Origin: Monosporascus cannonballus | Taxonomy: Eukaryota; Ascomycota; Sordariomycetes; Xylariales | DNA length: 64,000 nt | NCBI GenBank assembly: GCA_004154925.1 | Contig: QJNS01000001.1 | Span: 434,001 to 498,000, forward strand | Direction: 5' to 3' | Part shown: positions 11,301-25,100 of the stretch, piece by piece | Layout: every line of letters begins with the position of its first letter | Position numbering within the stretch: the first letter of the stretch is position 1 | The notes under the pieces: model-generated | The model's input: the letters and a program-made list of their open reading frames with translations, nothing else | The model's database searches: none | Told to the model about the DNA's origin: nothing | Made by a program: the position numbers and the translations under genes

Positions 11301-14130
11301 TAAGGTTCTTGGCAAATTCCTAGGTATTTTCGGAATTTAAGTATTTTTTCCATTTAATTAGATATTAAATAAGTCCGTTTTATTTTCGTATATTAATGAT
11401 TTTTTCCGCCTTATATATTTATTCGTTTTTTACTTTTATATTATCTTATATTATATATACTTTATTATATTTATTATTAATTCGAATGAAAAAAATATAA
11501 AAAATTAAAAAAAGTTTGATTTTTAATAAAAGTTTTAATTAATAATTATTTTCGGAAATTGTTTAAGCAATTTTATATAAACTAATATATTTAAAATTAA
11601 ATATTTTATTAGGTCGTTTTATTTAAATATTTTTTGTAACGAAAAAACCATTTTTCCCTTTTTGAAAATTAATTTTTTTAACCTTTTTTAATTATAATAC
11701 TTATTTATTTGATTTCGTACGAATTCTACTTTTATTTTTATTTCTTGGTATAATTATTATAATTATTTTAACGTAAAAATTATTTTGATATTAATTAAAT
11801 TATCGTCGCGTATTTTTTTGTAAACGTTTGGAATAAAACCAAAATTTACGTTAATAAGTATTATTTTAAGGTTTTCGTAATAACTGGTATTATAAATTAA
11901 TTATATAAATAATAATTTCTTAATTTAATTATTTTATTTATTTATCTGTTTATAATTTAAATATGTTAAATAATTTGTAATTCAGGCCGATTTATATTAT
12001 TAAGCTTTATTAAAATTTTCATGCAAAATTAATCGTTTATTTAATATAATTTTTATTAATATAATTTTTATTAATAATTCATATATATGAAAAATATATC
12101 TGAAAAAAATATATTCTAATTATTTGGCATGTATATCCTTATAATATAATAAAAAATAAAAACATTTCGTAAATTGATTAATAATTACAAATTTATTATC
12201 GTAATATATTTCTTTAACTGGATTTTTTAATAAAAAAAGTTTAGTAATAAAATCGTATATAATTAAATATTATGGTCGTTTTGTAATTAATAATAATTAT
12301 AATTTTCCGTATAACTTATGTTGTCGAACCTTTATTTTAATATAAATATGGTATTATTATATAATTTTTTATACCGTTAATTTTATTTTATGAAAAAAAT
12401 ATATACGTTAAAATATTCTTAAGGTTTTATAAATCCTTAAACATCTATATAATTAATATTTATATATTTTTCGTACTAAATCCTTATAACATTTCTTTAA
12501 AATTTATATTTTATTTATTTTTTGTTTTTTTAAAAGATTATTATTATATTATTAAATTTCTTAATATATATTGCTAAGTATTATCCGAATTATTATAATT
12601 TGTCGTAAACGTAAATATATTTTTGTAATAATATCAAAAATTATTTTGTTAATTTTAACTAATTGTTTTCGAGATTTAATCGCTTACTTAAAGTATTTCC
12701 TTTGCCGTTTTTTAATTTTTTCTTATAAATAATAACGAAATCGAAGTTTGCTAATTTTTCTGCATATTTTAATTATCGTTTTATAAGCTTTTTGGACGTA
12801 ATAAATCGGGTAAAATTTTGATAATCCGTATAAACCTTAACCTAATATAAATTTCTTTTTAAAAAATACTTAAACTTCCGAAATATTATAATAATGGCCA
12901 TAAATTCCTTATTTAAAATACCGTAATTAAATTCGGCTCCTTTTAATTTATACGATAAAAATACAATAAAATATAATTTGCCTTAATTATTTCGTTATCC
13001 GATTATTACGTTTAACGTGTAATTTAAAATATTGGTTTTTAGCTTAACAGGACGGTTTAAATTTTATATAATTAATATTAACTTATTAATAATCGTATCC
13101 TTAATATCCTAAAAAGCTTTTTCCGTATTTAATATTTATTTAAATTCTTTTTTTTCGTAAAATTTATTAAAAATATGGTTATTTTGCTAAAATTTCGAAT
13201 AAATTTCCTATAATACTTAACAAATCAAAACAATACCTGTATTTCTTTAATTATTATTAACGTTTATTATTTTATAATTATAACGATTTTTTTGGAATTT
13301 ATTTTAATATATTTTAAGGTAATAATATATCCTAGATATTTTATTTCTTATATATGGAATTAATTTTTTTTTTGCATTAACAAATAGCTTTATATCCTAT
13401 AAAACTTAAAAAACCTTATAAATATATCTTATATATACTTTTTTTATTTCCCAAAAAATAAAAATATTATTAAGATAATAAATAACGAAAATATCGAAAT
13501 ATTTTCGTAATACGTAATTTACTATCCGCTAAAAAATTATTAATACGTTCGTAAATTTTATTAATATAACCAAATATTTAAATAATCCGTATTTCCTTTT
13601 AAAGGTTATTTTTTATTTGTAACCTTTTTTAAATCCTAATAAAATTATATTTATTTTTAAAATTAAATATTATAAACCATTTAATTCCGTAAAGTCGGTT
13701 TTTTATTTCCGTAATTAAAAATAATAATATTCAATTTTTAATAATAATATTATTTAATTATCGATAAATAACAATAAATCGTAATTTTTTATTTTTTTAA
13801 ATACGAAAAATATTAAATATTTTATTAGTAATTTTAAAAATCGAATTTATTTTTATAACCGATTTTCTAGGTGTTCTTTGAAAATACGTAATTCGTTTCC
13901 GTTAAAATTATAAATAAGGTAAAACTTTGTCGAAAATCTTTTTTTAAAAATTATTTCGTAATTTTATTTATTATATTCTAATAATTTTGTATTAAGCTTT
14001 TTTTTAAAACCCTGTTCGTATCTATAATATTATGGTAATATATTAATTAAATTTTCTAATTCTTAAAGCTGTTATTTTTCTTATTTCAAATTATTATTTA
14101 ATTATTTTAATTTCGTTTTAATAATAATAA
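11301..14130 (-). pseudogene. gypsy A pol, RIPed
   Basis: This aligns along its length with 7375-10257. The minus strand near 13560-13470 gives the reverse transcriptase segment YVLRKYFDIFVIYYL, followed by the catalytic pair mutated to NN. The GAT-to-AAT changes at both Asp codons are what RIP would produce on a TTGATGAT string. RNase H and integrase are expected between here and 11301 but were not read motif by motif. Confidence 0.7.
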
Positions 14131-16552
14131 TAATACGTTATATGTTTTTAATACCTGTTTTTTTTATATTTTATTTCTTTAAGTAATAAGGTATTTATTA
14201 TATTTTTATGCTTATATTTATCGTTATTATCGATCAAATTTTAAAATCTTAATTTTCTTTTTTATTTGTTAATAAGATATTAAATAAATTTTATTTATCT
14301 AATCTCGCCATTAATTAAAATTCCGTATTAGCGTATTTATAATAATCCTACGATTATATCGTAATTTCCCAATAAAATAATATCGAAATTAATTATTTAA
14401 TATCGTTTTTGGATAAAAATCTTTAAATAATTAATTTAGCATATAAATTTTCCGTTATCGTAAATAAATTCCTAATTTTCGGCATTTGTTGTTATATAAA
14501 GTTTTAACTCATATTTCCATAATAATTTATACTTATTAACTATATCCGGTATAATATAATTCCCGCTTAAAATTCCGTAATTTACTATTACGATATACTA
14601 ATATATTTAATTCGTATAATTAAAATAAAAAAGTTATTAACTTTTTTTATTATTACGTTTAAACCCTTTTTTAAAAATTCCTTTTAATTTTTCTAGGTTT
14701 CGTTATTTTGCAGCTTTTTTATAGGTAATTCTTTTTTAACTTTTGTTCGAATTTATCGAACCTTATTTATATTTTTTTTATTTAACGTATTAAGTTATTA
14801 TATTTATCGTTATTATTAATATATTATTTTTTCGAACCGTATTAAATATTTTTAATTTTCTTATAATTTTTTCCCTTATCGAATAAATTATTTTTTCATA
14901 TTTACAATTACATCCTATTATACGTTATTTTAATTATCGTTCTAAAGATTTTTTTATAAATTAACGTATTTTTTCCTTAATAACTTTTTTTAAGGGGATG
15001 TGCCGTAAATATTAATTAAAAATAAAGGTCCGTAATAACTTTTTAATAATATTTTTTAACCATACGCTAAATTAACTTTTTTTCTGTTTGGTAATTATAT
15101 TATCCATAATAACAAAAAGGGTTTTCCTACAGGTATTATTTTCTTTTAACTTAACTTTTTGCTTTAGCCAGTTATTAAATATTTTTTGAAATTATAATTC
15201 GAAATTATTAATATTATTACTTATCGTTTTTATTATACCCGGTACGGTTTAAAAAGTTAAATCCTTTATAATATATACGGGTAATTCATATATAAATATA
15301 TTATTTTTATTTTTCGTAATTGGAATATTTTCGCCGTCGACAGTATATAGCATGTATTTTACCGTATTAATCGGGTATTCCGGGGCAAAGTTTTTCTATT
15401 TAATCCCGGTATTCGTATAATTATCCTTATAACGTTTCTTATTATATTCGTAATACTTATTAAGTTAATTTCTTAATTTTTCTTATTTTTCGTCAAATTT
15501 CTTATCGTAATAAGCCTTATTAGGCCTTTTGTCGTAAACTTTTTATATATTTAGCTTAAATTATATTAATAACTTTGTTATCGTTTTCTTAATTATTTTT
15601 AAGTTATTTTTCCGGTACGGGGATTCAGTTATTTTGCCATGGCTTTTTAGGTTTTTTATATTTATAAACCTTATATTTTATTTTATTATAATTAAAGTAT
15701 TTAATCTGGCTTTAATTTTATTTATAGGTAATGCCGAATTTCCTAAGTTCTAACGCCTTTTCGTAAAAAATAAAAAATACGTTTCGTTTTTTTCCCTAAT
15801 TAAATTTATATCCCGAACGTAAAATCTATTATTTTTTTTATTGTTTTTTAAATTGTTAATTATTAATTTTAATTACCTTTATAATATACCGGTTTAAAGT
15901 AATTAATTATTTAATCCGAATAATTTTATTTTTTATATTATCTTTTAACCCTTTATAAAACATATCGATAAAAATATCGGTTTTATTATTTTTTTATTCC
16001 GCCTTAACCGCAAAACTTTTGAAAATTATGGCGTATTTAAACGTAAATCTTTTTTATCGGAATTGCAAAAATTACTAAGCCGTTAATCATTTTTTATCCG
16101 GATTGCCGAAATTATTACGTATTTTATTTTCGAAATTAATATAAATTAAAAATTTTTATTAATAAAATTTTCTTTATTTACTTTTCTTATTTTCAAGAAA
16201 TTCTTTATAATAAATTTAAATTAATTAGCCGTATTTTTTATTAGGCATATTCCTATTATTAGGATTATATCCGTTAAATTATTAAGGTTTAAAAAACGAA
16301 AATAAATTCGTACTTAAATTAAGAAAATTTAAGGGTTACCTTTTTTATCGTAAGGTTCCGACTTTTTAGGTTTTATACAGGCGAAAAAAAATTAAGTAAA
16401 TGGCGTAACCTTAAATTATCGAACTTTTTTTTTAATTTCCGAATTCGAATTTAAACCTATTAAATAAGGGTTTTCTAAATATTAATTAATATTTTAACAA
16501 TATTAAATATTGTTTAAAATTTAACGATATTATTAAATAAAAACTTATAACG
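14131..16552 (-). pseudogene. gypsy A gag region, RIPed
   Basis: Aligns with 16947-19374 of element B across its whole length. The gag assignment comes from element B, where a zinc knuckle is legible. Here the equivalent site near 15655-15710 is too mutated to read. The region follows the 5' LTR at 16553 in the minus direction. Confidence 0.6.
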
Positions 16553-16946
16553 TATAACGGCTAAACGGTTTAATTAATTATTAAACTTTAAGTTAACGGA
16601 TTTATATTAACAGAAATATCGTAAAAATCTAAGTAATAAATATAATAACGTATTACGTTTCGTAATGTTAAAAATGCCTTAAATAACGATATTATATTAT
16701 AAGCTGAAATTATTTAAATTATAGAATAACGAGCGTATATATCCTTATCTTGGTTTAAGGTGCTTAAACGGCTTAAACCCTTAAGTTCGTTAAGCCCTTT
16801 AAGCTCTCCTGCTAGCTCAAGGGGCTTAAGGTGCTTGGCGCCTTAAGACCTTTAAGCCAGTCACGTGATGTTTTGGCTTAGGTCGGAACTAACCTTTTCG
16901 TGGTTCCGACCGTCTGAGAAGAAGCCAAAACCGTTAGGTTATAACA
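16553..16946 (-). repeat. gypsy A 5' LTR (type I)
   Basis: 394 bp, the same length as its partner at 10258. It is the better-preserved copy: its centre keeps GC-containing CTTAAG clusters and a CACGTGATG string. On the coding strand it begins TGTTATAACC. Outer ends match the type II LTRs. Confidence 0.9.
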
Positions 16947-19374
16947 AATACGTTATATTTTTCTTTAATGCCCCTTTCTTTTTTGTATTTTATTCCTTTA
17001 GGTAATAAGGTACTTATCGTATTTTTATGTTCGCATTCGTCGCCATTATTAATCGAATATTAAAATCTTAATTCTTTTTTTTCGTTTATTAATAAGAAAT
17101 AAAACGAACTTTATTTAGCTAATTCCGCCGTTAGTCAAAATTCCGTACTAACGTATTTATGGTAATCTTAAAATTATATCGTAATTTCCGAATAAATCGA
17201 TATCGAAATTAATTATTTAATATCGTCCTTTAACGAAAATCTCGAAGTAATTAATTTTACATATAACTTTTCCGTTATTATAAGCGAATTTTTAACTTTC
17301 GGTATTCGTCATTATATAAAGTTTTAACTTATATTTCCATAATAATTTAAATTTATTAACCATATTTGATATAATGTAATTTCCGCCCAGAGCTTTATAA
17401 TTTATTATTGCGGTATACCAATACGTTCTAATTCGTATTTCTAAAATGATAAAGTTATTAACGTCTCTTATCATTACGTTTAAAGCCTTTTTTAGGAATT
17501 TCTTTTAGTTCCTTTGGGTTTCGTTATCTTACGGCTTTCTTGTAAGTATTTTTTTTTCTTTTAATTCTTATTTGAATTTACCGAACCTTATATATATTTT
17601 TGTATATAACGCGTCAAGCTGCTATATTTGTCGTTATTGTCGGCGTACTATTTTTTTGAGCCGTATCAATTGTTCCTAATTTTTTTATAATTCCTTTCCT
17701 TATTAAATAAACTGTTTTCTTATATTTACGATTACATCTTATTATGCATTATCTTTATTATTATTCCAAAGATTTCTTATAAATTAATATATTTTTAATA
17801 TCTTTTTTTTCTTAAAAGTTTATAATAAATATCAATTAAAAATAAAGATCCGTAATCGCCTTTTAATAATACTTTTTAACCGTACGCTAAATTAACTCCT
17901 TTTCCGTTTAGTAATTATATTATCCATAATAACAAAAAGGGTTTTCCTGCGGGCATTATTTTCTTTTAAGCCAACTCTTTATTTCGGCCAGTTATTGGAT
18001 ATTTTCTGGAGTTATAATTCGAAATTATTAATATTATTATTCGTTATTTTTATTATACCCGGTACGATTTAAAAAATTAAATCTTTTATAATACATACGG
18101 GTAATTCGTATATAAATATATTATTTTTATTTTTCGTAATCGGGACATTCTCGTCGTCGACAATATATGGTATGCATTTTACCGTATCGATCGGGTATTC
18201 CGGGGCAAAATTTTCTGTCCAATTCCAATATTTATATAATTATCCGTATAACGCTTTTTGCTATATTCGTAATATTTATTAAATTAGCTTCTTAGGTTTT
18301 CGTATCCCTTATCGAATTTTTTATCGTAATAATTCTTATTAAACCTTTTACCTAAAATCTAATACGTACTTAGCTTAAATTATGTTAATAATTTTGTTAT
18401 TATTTCCTTAATTATTTTTAAATTATCCCTCCGGTATAAGGGTCCAGTTATTTTATCGTAATTTCTTAGGTTTTTTATATTTATAAACCTTATATCCCAT
18501 TTTGCCACAATTAAAGCACTGAATCTGGCTCCAATTTTGTTTATGAATAACGCCGAATTCCATAACTCCTGGTACCGTTCTATAAGAAATAAAGGGTATA
18601 TCTTTTTTCTTCCATTAATTAAACTTATATCCCGAACGTAAAATATATTATCTTTTTTTATTGTTTTTTAAATTATCGATTATTAATTTTAATTATTTTT
18701 GCAATATACCAGTTTAGGGCAATTAATCGCTTAATCCGAATAATCTTATTTTTTATATCGTCCTTTAATCCTTTATAAAATATATCGATAAAGGCGTTAA
18801 CTTCGTTATTTTCTTATCCCGCCTTAGCCGCAAAACTTTTAAAAATTACGGCATACTTAAACGCGGATCCTTTTTATCGAAATTGCAAAAATTATTAAAC
18901 CGTAAATCGTTTTTTATCCGGATTACCGAAATTATCGCGTACTTTATTTTCGAAATTGGTATAAATTAAAAAAATCTTATTAATAAAATCTTCCTTATTT
19001 ATTTTTCTTATTTTCAGGAAATTTCTTATAATAAACTTAAACCAATTAACCGCATTTTTTATTAAACATGCTTTTATTACTAGGATTATATCCGCTAGGT
19101 TATTAAAGTTTAAAAAACGAAAGTAAATTCGTGTTTAAATTAAAAAAGTCTGAAAATTACCTTTTCCATCGTAAGGTTCTGGCTTTTTGGGCTTTATGCG
19201 GACGAAAAAAGGTTGGGCAGACGGCGTAGCCCTAAGTTATCGAATTTCTTTCTCCAGTTCCCGAATTCGAGCTTAAAACTATTAAATAAAAATTTTCTAA
19301 ATACTGGTTAATATTTTAATAATATTAAATATTGTTCAAAGTTTAACGGTATTATTAAATAAAAATTTATAACA
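16947..19374 (-). pseudogene. gypsy B gag region with zinc knuckle, RIPed
   Basis: On the minus strand near 18530-18480 the sequence reads CFNCGKMGYKVYK. This is a retroviral-type CCHC knuckle in which His and the last Cys have become Tyr (CAY to TAY and TGY to TAY are RIP changes). That identifies this as gag and fixes the element's direction. The rest is stop-ridden and AT-rich. It directly follows element A because A inserted between gag and pol of B. Confidence 0.75.
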
Positions 19375-19750
19375 TATAACGAATTATAAAGTTTAATTAA
19401 TTATTAAATTTTAAGTCGACGGATTTATATTAGCAAAAATATTATAAGTATCTAAATAATAAATATAATAATATATTATGTTTCGTAATACTAAGGGTAC
19501 CTTAGGTAACGATATTATATTACAAACTAATATTATTTAAACTATGGAACTAATAAACGTATATATCTTTTTCCTTTTGGGTTTAATTATATGTAATTAC
19601 GCCGTTGGTAATAATCATAATTATTTGGGATTACTTTTAATCATTAATGATCACTGGTTTGGCAGTGATTACCGTCACGTAACCCGGGAGGTGGCCCGTG
19701 TGCTCCCTGCCTAACCGTTTCTTAAAACCGGAGCCTGTTGGGTCGTAATA
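19375..19750 (-). repeat. gypsy B 5' LTR (type II)
   Basis: 376 bp, identical in length to 6303-6678. Its plus-strand end GTCGTAATA is the RIPed form of GTCGTAACA, followed by ATTAT, the right-hand target duplication. It retains a GC-rich patch around 19680-19735 that is nearly unmutated. Confidence 0.9.
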
Positions 19751-19855
19751 ATTATTAATAATAATAATACTAACAATAATATAAATATTATTAATATTAA
19801 GTAATTTTATTTAAATTTATTAATAATAATTATAATAAATACTTTTTCAAATTTA

Positions 19856-20330
19856 ACGCGTTACGGCCGTTTGCGTTTACGTAATACGCGTAACGCGCGC
19901 GAAGGCCGCCGCCGCCGCCGCTGCCCCCGTTATTGCCGTAAACGCCGCGGCCGACGCCGAACGCAAATAGGACGTTTTTGCCTTGCCCGCGCCCGCGTCT
20001 ACTGCCGCGCCTATAACGTCCGTAACGTCCGTAACGCCCGTTCGCCCGCCCCGTTAGCATCTTGCGCGTAAAACGCGCCGTTCCGAACCCTGCCTCGGCT
20101 ACTTACGTTCCGCGTTCGCCGGCCGCTTTAACGATATATGTTATAATGCCGCCGTAAGTAATTACTGTTGGCGTTACGCCTCCGGACATATTTACGTACC
20201 GGTATACGTATTTTCCTACTTCCTAAAAACTTTTTTTTTTATTAACCATTAATCGTAATCTTATTATCGCCCGCGCTGCCGTAATACGCTTTATAAAGGC
20301 GCTCGAAAACGACACCCCCCGCCATATATA
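19856..20330 (-). other. CpG-dense island between copia RNase H and the gypsy B insertion
   Basis: A patch rich in CG dinucleotides inside otherwise AT-rich DNA, lying 3' of the copia RNase H region. The minus strand holds a 76-codon frame (20060-19830) dominated by Gly, Arg and Tyr, with GRYGRYGRY and a poly-Gly run. It ends in a possible degraded Cys/His cluster. Survival of CpG with loss of CpA fits RIP of an originally very GC-rich sequence. Whether it encoded a separate protein of the copia element or was captured DNA cannot be decided. Confidence 0.5.
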
Positions 20331-20473
20331 TTCCTTTTTTACCTTTATTCCTATGTTTTAAGGAAAATATTAACCAAGATCATAGAAGGTGGACCGCTTT
20401 CGTACGGCTATTTGTATATTTTTCGAAAAGCAAAAAGAAAAATAAGAAAATACGGATATGCTTATTATTATAA

Positions 20474-20527
20474 CGCCTGCCGGTATTACGGCGCCTGCCG
20501 GTATTATGGCGCCTGCCGGTAATACGT
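20474..20527. repeat. 18-bp tandem repeat, three units
   Basis: Three consecutive 18-base units beginning CGCCTGCCGGTA, differing at one or two positions (TTACGG, TTATGG, ATACGT endings). They lie between the end of the copia pol frame and the CpG-dense island. Confidence 0.85.
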
Positions 20528-20609
20528 TTACCGTACGCGCGTAAGTATTAGCCCTAATTACGTAAATTTTTAATTTATTTTTATTATAAATATAATAATA
20601 ATAATAATA

Positions 20610-22100
20610 ATTTCTTTAATTTTTATTAAAAATATTTAAGGAAAATTCGCCCTACGGGCGTTAAGCCTAATAAAATATTACGTATTTTATTTGCTTTTAC
20701 GTTTTTCCGATTATATTTACTATAAGTCCTATAAATAAAAAAATAACCTAAAATATTTAAATTATTATTTAAAAAGAATTTCGTTAATCTGTTAATAAAT
20801 ATTTAAGTTATAAGTAAATAAATTATGTTAAATAATTTACGGATTTATTTTTGGCATAATTATATATTTTATATATTAACGTAATTAAGTATTAATTTTT
20901 TCGGTTTTTTTTATTACAAAAATAATTATTTATTAATTATCGCAAAAAACTTTTTAAATTTAACTTAATATTAATTTTAAATCCCGAAATAAGCGTTTAA
21001 AAATTATGATTTTTTAAACCGTATATATTAACGCGAATAATTTAATTTTTATTTTAAAAGTTATTATCGTTATTTAACGAATTATTTTTTATATAATTAA
21101 TTTTTTAGAAAACGTTATTATATAATTTTAGGAAAATTGCTGCGTTTTAGGATTATTAATAAATAATACGTTTTTTGCAATTAATAACGTTTAGATTTCC
21201 ATATTTTTACTTCCGTATACGATTGTTAAAAATATATATATAATAAAAATAACGGATTATCTTATTAATCGTTTTAATATATTTATTAAACGGATTAATT
21301 AAAAGTTTTAATAATACGGAAATTACGTAAATTATGTTTAAGTGGATTATTATTATTATGTATGAAATAAAGCTTATATATTTTTAATACTTTTTAATTT
21401 ATTGTTTAAATATTATTCCGGTATTAAACGTAAATTTCTTAATCCTTGAAAAGGTTAACGGTATATAAGCGCTTTTTATAAGCCCAAAATAAATAACGAT
21501 ATTTTTAATATAAAAGTTATGGACCAAAAAAATCTTTTTTTTAATTTATCCCGGATTATTTAAATACTAAAAAATTAGTTCGTTTTATTTTAATTTTTAA
21601 CTTTATATATTTCTTTTAACTTTAAAAGTAATTTATTAATTTGGGATTAATTTTTCCGGTAATGGAAAAATAACAAATTATTAATAAAAAATACGAAAAC
21701 GAATATACGTTATTTAGTATAAAATAAGTACGGCTTTTTTAAGAATATAATAAGCGTTAATTTCCGTAAAATAAAAAGAAATTCCCGATATTATAATAAA
21801 AATAGGTTTTTAAGTACATATAACATTTATTTAAATTTTGCGTATATTCCGTTTTTTTTTAAAGCTATCGGGAAAAACGCAGGTTATTTTGGTTTGTTTT
21901 TCGCGAAAAATATTTAAAAAGGTTATTTCGATATCGAATGAAAAAATTTTAAGGTCGAATTTAATAATTATAACCATAATTATTTTAAAAAATTTAGCTG
22001 CAAACGTAATAACATAAATATTAATAAACAAATCGGCTTTTTAAAAATTGCCGCGTACGTAAATACGTAATTTGCAACGTTTTAACCAATTATTTTTATC
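20610..22100 (-). pseudogene. copia reverse transcriptase and RNase H, RIPed
   Basis: On the minus strand near 22030-21840 the frame reads FDLKIFSFDIEITFLN, then a segment ending FPDSFKKKRN. This matches the copia reverse transcriptase pattern in which a DLE..QFDVKTAFLNG block precedes a PPGF motif. The frame then continues through heavily mutated DNA. Near 20700-20610 it reads LLGLTPVGRIF before a stop, which fits the end of a copia polyprotein. Position and order (reverse transcriptase before RNase H on the minus strand) agree with the LTR orientation. Confidence 0.65.
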
Positions 22101-25100
22101 GAATTTATATATAAAGACTTATTTTAAAAGGATTAATTTGGATTTAGCTTATATAATTGGTATTTTCTTTTATATTCCGCGTTTTGTAAACGCTTTAATC
22201 TTTTTTTAATATCTTCCTTAAAGGTTTATCTTAAAAAATGTTTTTCGAAATTTTTTCAAAATTTAAGCAACTTAATTAATTAATCTCTGTAAATTTTGGA
22301 TTTGCCAAGTATTATGTCTAATTTTTTACCGTTTTTTTGCAGTACTTTTATTATAATTATTATATAAAAGGTATAAAATTTTTCGTATTTTTATTTTGTC
22401 GTATATTATAATAATAAGAATAAATAATTAACTTTTTCCTAATTTCGATTTAAAGTTAAATATATTTTGTTATTTCCGTAAATTACGGTAATATTTACTA
22501 AATAAACGCCGCCGTTTTTAGTATTATCAGGATTTTTTTACTTCCGTAACCTTTTATTTCTGTAAATAGGTACTTGCGGTTATTTCTTTTTGCTTTTTTT
22601 AAATATGGAAATACGGAAAGTAAAGTTTTTTTAATTATCGGAATTTTTCTTACCTATTGGAATTCCGAGCTTAATTTTAAGTATATACGAATAAGTTAAT
22701 TTATTTATGGTTCTTATTAAATATATTTCCCGGGAGGGTTTTTCCGTATTATTTTCCTTGTGGTAAGTTTGCGGATGTTCCGTGGGTTTTATATTTTTAG
22801 CAAATAATTAAGCTTTGGCTTTAGTAAATAATTAAGTTTTGTTTTCTTAAGCGCTTTTTTGGACCTTATTTTCCGGATTAGGAATGCTTTTAGGAGTTAA
22901 AAATTCATAATTAATTCTAACTTTGTTTATAAGCTTCTTTACTCCCGAGTTTTAACTTTCCGGTTGGCCATCCGTTAAGTTTTCAAGTTCGGAATTAAAG
23001 CTTTTTGTATTTTTTAAAGTACTATAATTAGTATATAAGTTATTTTATGCGTTAATTATTTCAAAAATTAAATCCTTTTTTTAATTAGGCTTTTAAAGAT
23101 ATGAAAATTTTATACGAATTTTCGGCTTATAACTAAGATAAGTACTTTTTTTTTCTGGCTAATAAAAAATATTTTTATCGAACGTAATATTATACGTAAT
23201 AATAACCTTGCGAAATTCGGTATCCATATTTGGTAAATATTAAAAATTCGGTACCTTACTAGATATCCGATATAAACTTTCGGTTTAACTTTTTGTATTC
23301 GCCTATTTATTCTTGCTTTTCGTTTTTTTGTTAACGAATATGTTTGTACGCCGTATGCGAAAATCCCAGATTAATCGGGCTTAAAGTTTGCGGTAATTAT
23401 ATTGATTACGGCGGGGCTATATTAACGGAAATATTGCCTAAATTAACAAACGAATACCTTATTAGGTAAAAATTAATTATAAAAATAATTCGGACTTAAA
23501 TTATATAATTATGTTATTATTTTTATTACTTTAAATTAAAATTTCTTAAGAAAATTTGTTTTTAACCTTATTTTAAAAGTTTCATTAGTTAGTTTTTAAC
23601 TTATTTGTTCATTTTTTATAGGTTTTTTGGTATATGTGAGAATACAGCCCCTATAAGGATAAGGCTAGTAGCCGACCAGCCACCGATCAGCCACCGACCC
23701 ACTCACTAGTATAAATCCACCATCTAGCAGCTAGTGGGAAACGCCAGATGGAAGTAACCTAATACACTTATTTCTTGGAATCTGCTCTACGACTGGTCGG
23801 AGATCACCTCACCCAGCTCACAGCTGTCCATTATCTTACAGTATATAAAGGCAAAAATTTAAGTTTAATTCCTTTTTTAATATATTATGCTTAATAAATT
23901 ATATATCCGTTTATTGCGATTATTTTAATATTGTTATTTTATTTAATTTTATAAATAAAAAGTTTATATTATTTATATATTTAATATTTAAAATCCTTAA
24001 TAATCCGGAACCTTATTTCTTAATTGCGATTAATAATTAAAAAAACGAAAAATTTCTTATTATATTTATTTTTAATTATTAAGAATTACTTAAAGTTATT
24101 ATAATCCGTAAAATAATCAAAATAATCCTACGTAATACGTTAAAAGGGTTTAGGGATTTGGCTTTTTAATAAACGTTTTAAAATTACCTAAAAAACGTAC
24201 GTACGAATATAAGCCTTATATTTCCGGTGCGTTATCTTTTTTATAATAACGTTTTTAATATTTTTAACGAATAATTTTAACGCCGTAAATCTTAAATACC
24301 TTAACTTTAGGTACCAAAAACTTTTTGTTCTTATAATAAAATATAAATAATTTCTTAATCGCCTTTACGCCTTTTGTTTTTTATTAATTATTGGATATAT
24401 TAAAACTTTAATTGGATTTTACGGAATTATTAGTAAAATGCTTAAATAAAAGAAAAACGGCTTATATTCGAAAAAAACTAAGTTATGTAATTATTAAAAC
24501 TTCGTAAAAATAATATTTTCCTTATTTTTTCCTATTTTAAAAAAATAATTCAAGTTGTAATACCAGATTTTAATTTTGCAAAATAAAACTTTTGAAATAA
24601 TATTAACGTAAAATCCTTTCATTATTATTATATGTTTAAATATAAAATTATATTTTGGTTTACTAAAAGTTTTATATAATATTCTTTTAATTATTTTTTC
24701 CTTTATATTATTAATCGAAAACGAAAAAATACTTATTTTTATTTTATCTTCCGTAATATTAAGTATAAAGCTGCCGGGAACGAATAAATCTTTAAAGTTT
24801 ACTAATTACTTAGCCTTATAATTATCGATTAAGGTAAATTAAGATAAAAAGTACGTATTAAAATGGATAATAATATAAATCTTTAAAATTAAATTAAAAA
24901 GATTATAAGTACGTAAATCGATAAACGCCGTAATAATATTATCGAATTATATAATAAAAATAAGCGTTAATTATTTTATAATTTTTTAAATAATGTTTTT
25001 TATTTAAGAAATTTTATAAAGTTTTTATGGAACTTTTTTTTACCGATTATGCTTAAACCGTTTATAAATCCCCTTAATATTTTCTTAATTTAAATAACGA

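Larger units (their letters stand above)
10258..16946 (-). mobile_element. Ty3/gypsy element A, nested in element B
   Basis: A 6689-bp element with 394-bp LTRs at 10258-10651 and 16553-16946. The left flank AATAT (10253-10257) and right flank AATAC (16947-16951) form a 5-bp target duplication differing by one RIP-type C-to-T change. Element A itself has the uninterrupted version of the insertion site near 14105-14135, which confirms the junction. Gene order on the minus strand is 5' LTR, gag, pol, 3' LTR, with an antisense ORF between pol and the 3' LTR. It is the youngest insertion in the nest yet is fully RIPed. Confidence 0.9.
6303..19750 (-). mobile_element. Ty3/gypsy element B, nested in the copia element
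   Basis: LTRs of 376 bp each lie at 6303-6678 and 19375-19750, flanked by ATTAT at 6298-6302 and at 19751-19755. The element reads right to left: 5' LTR, gag (19374-16947), then, after the inserted element A, pol (10257-7375), an antisense ORF (6733-7374, plus strand), a polypurine tract and the 3' LTR. Without element A and its duplicated target it is about 6.75 kb, close to element A at 6.69 kb. The reverse transcriptase is recognisable near 9800-9560 on the minus strand. The element is heavily RIPed, with stops throughout. Confidence 0.9.
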
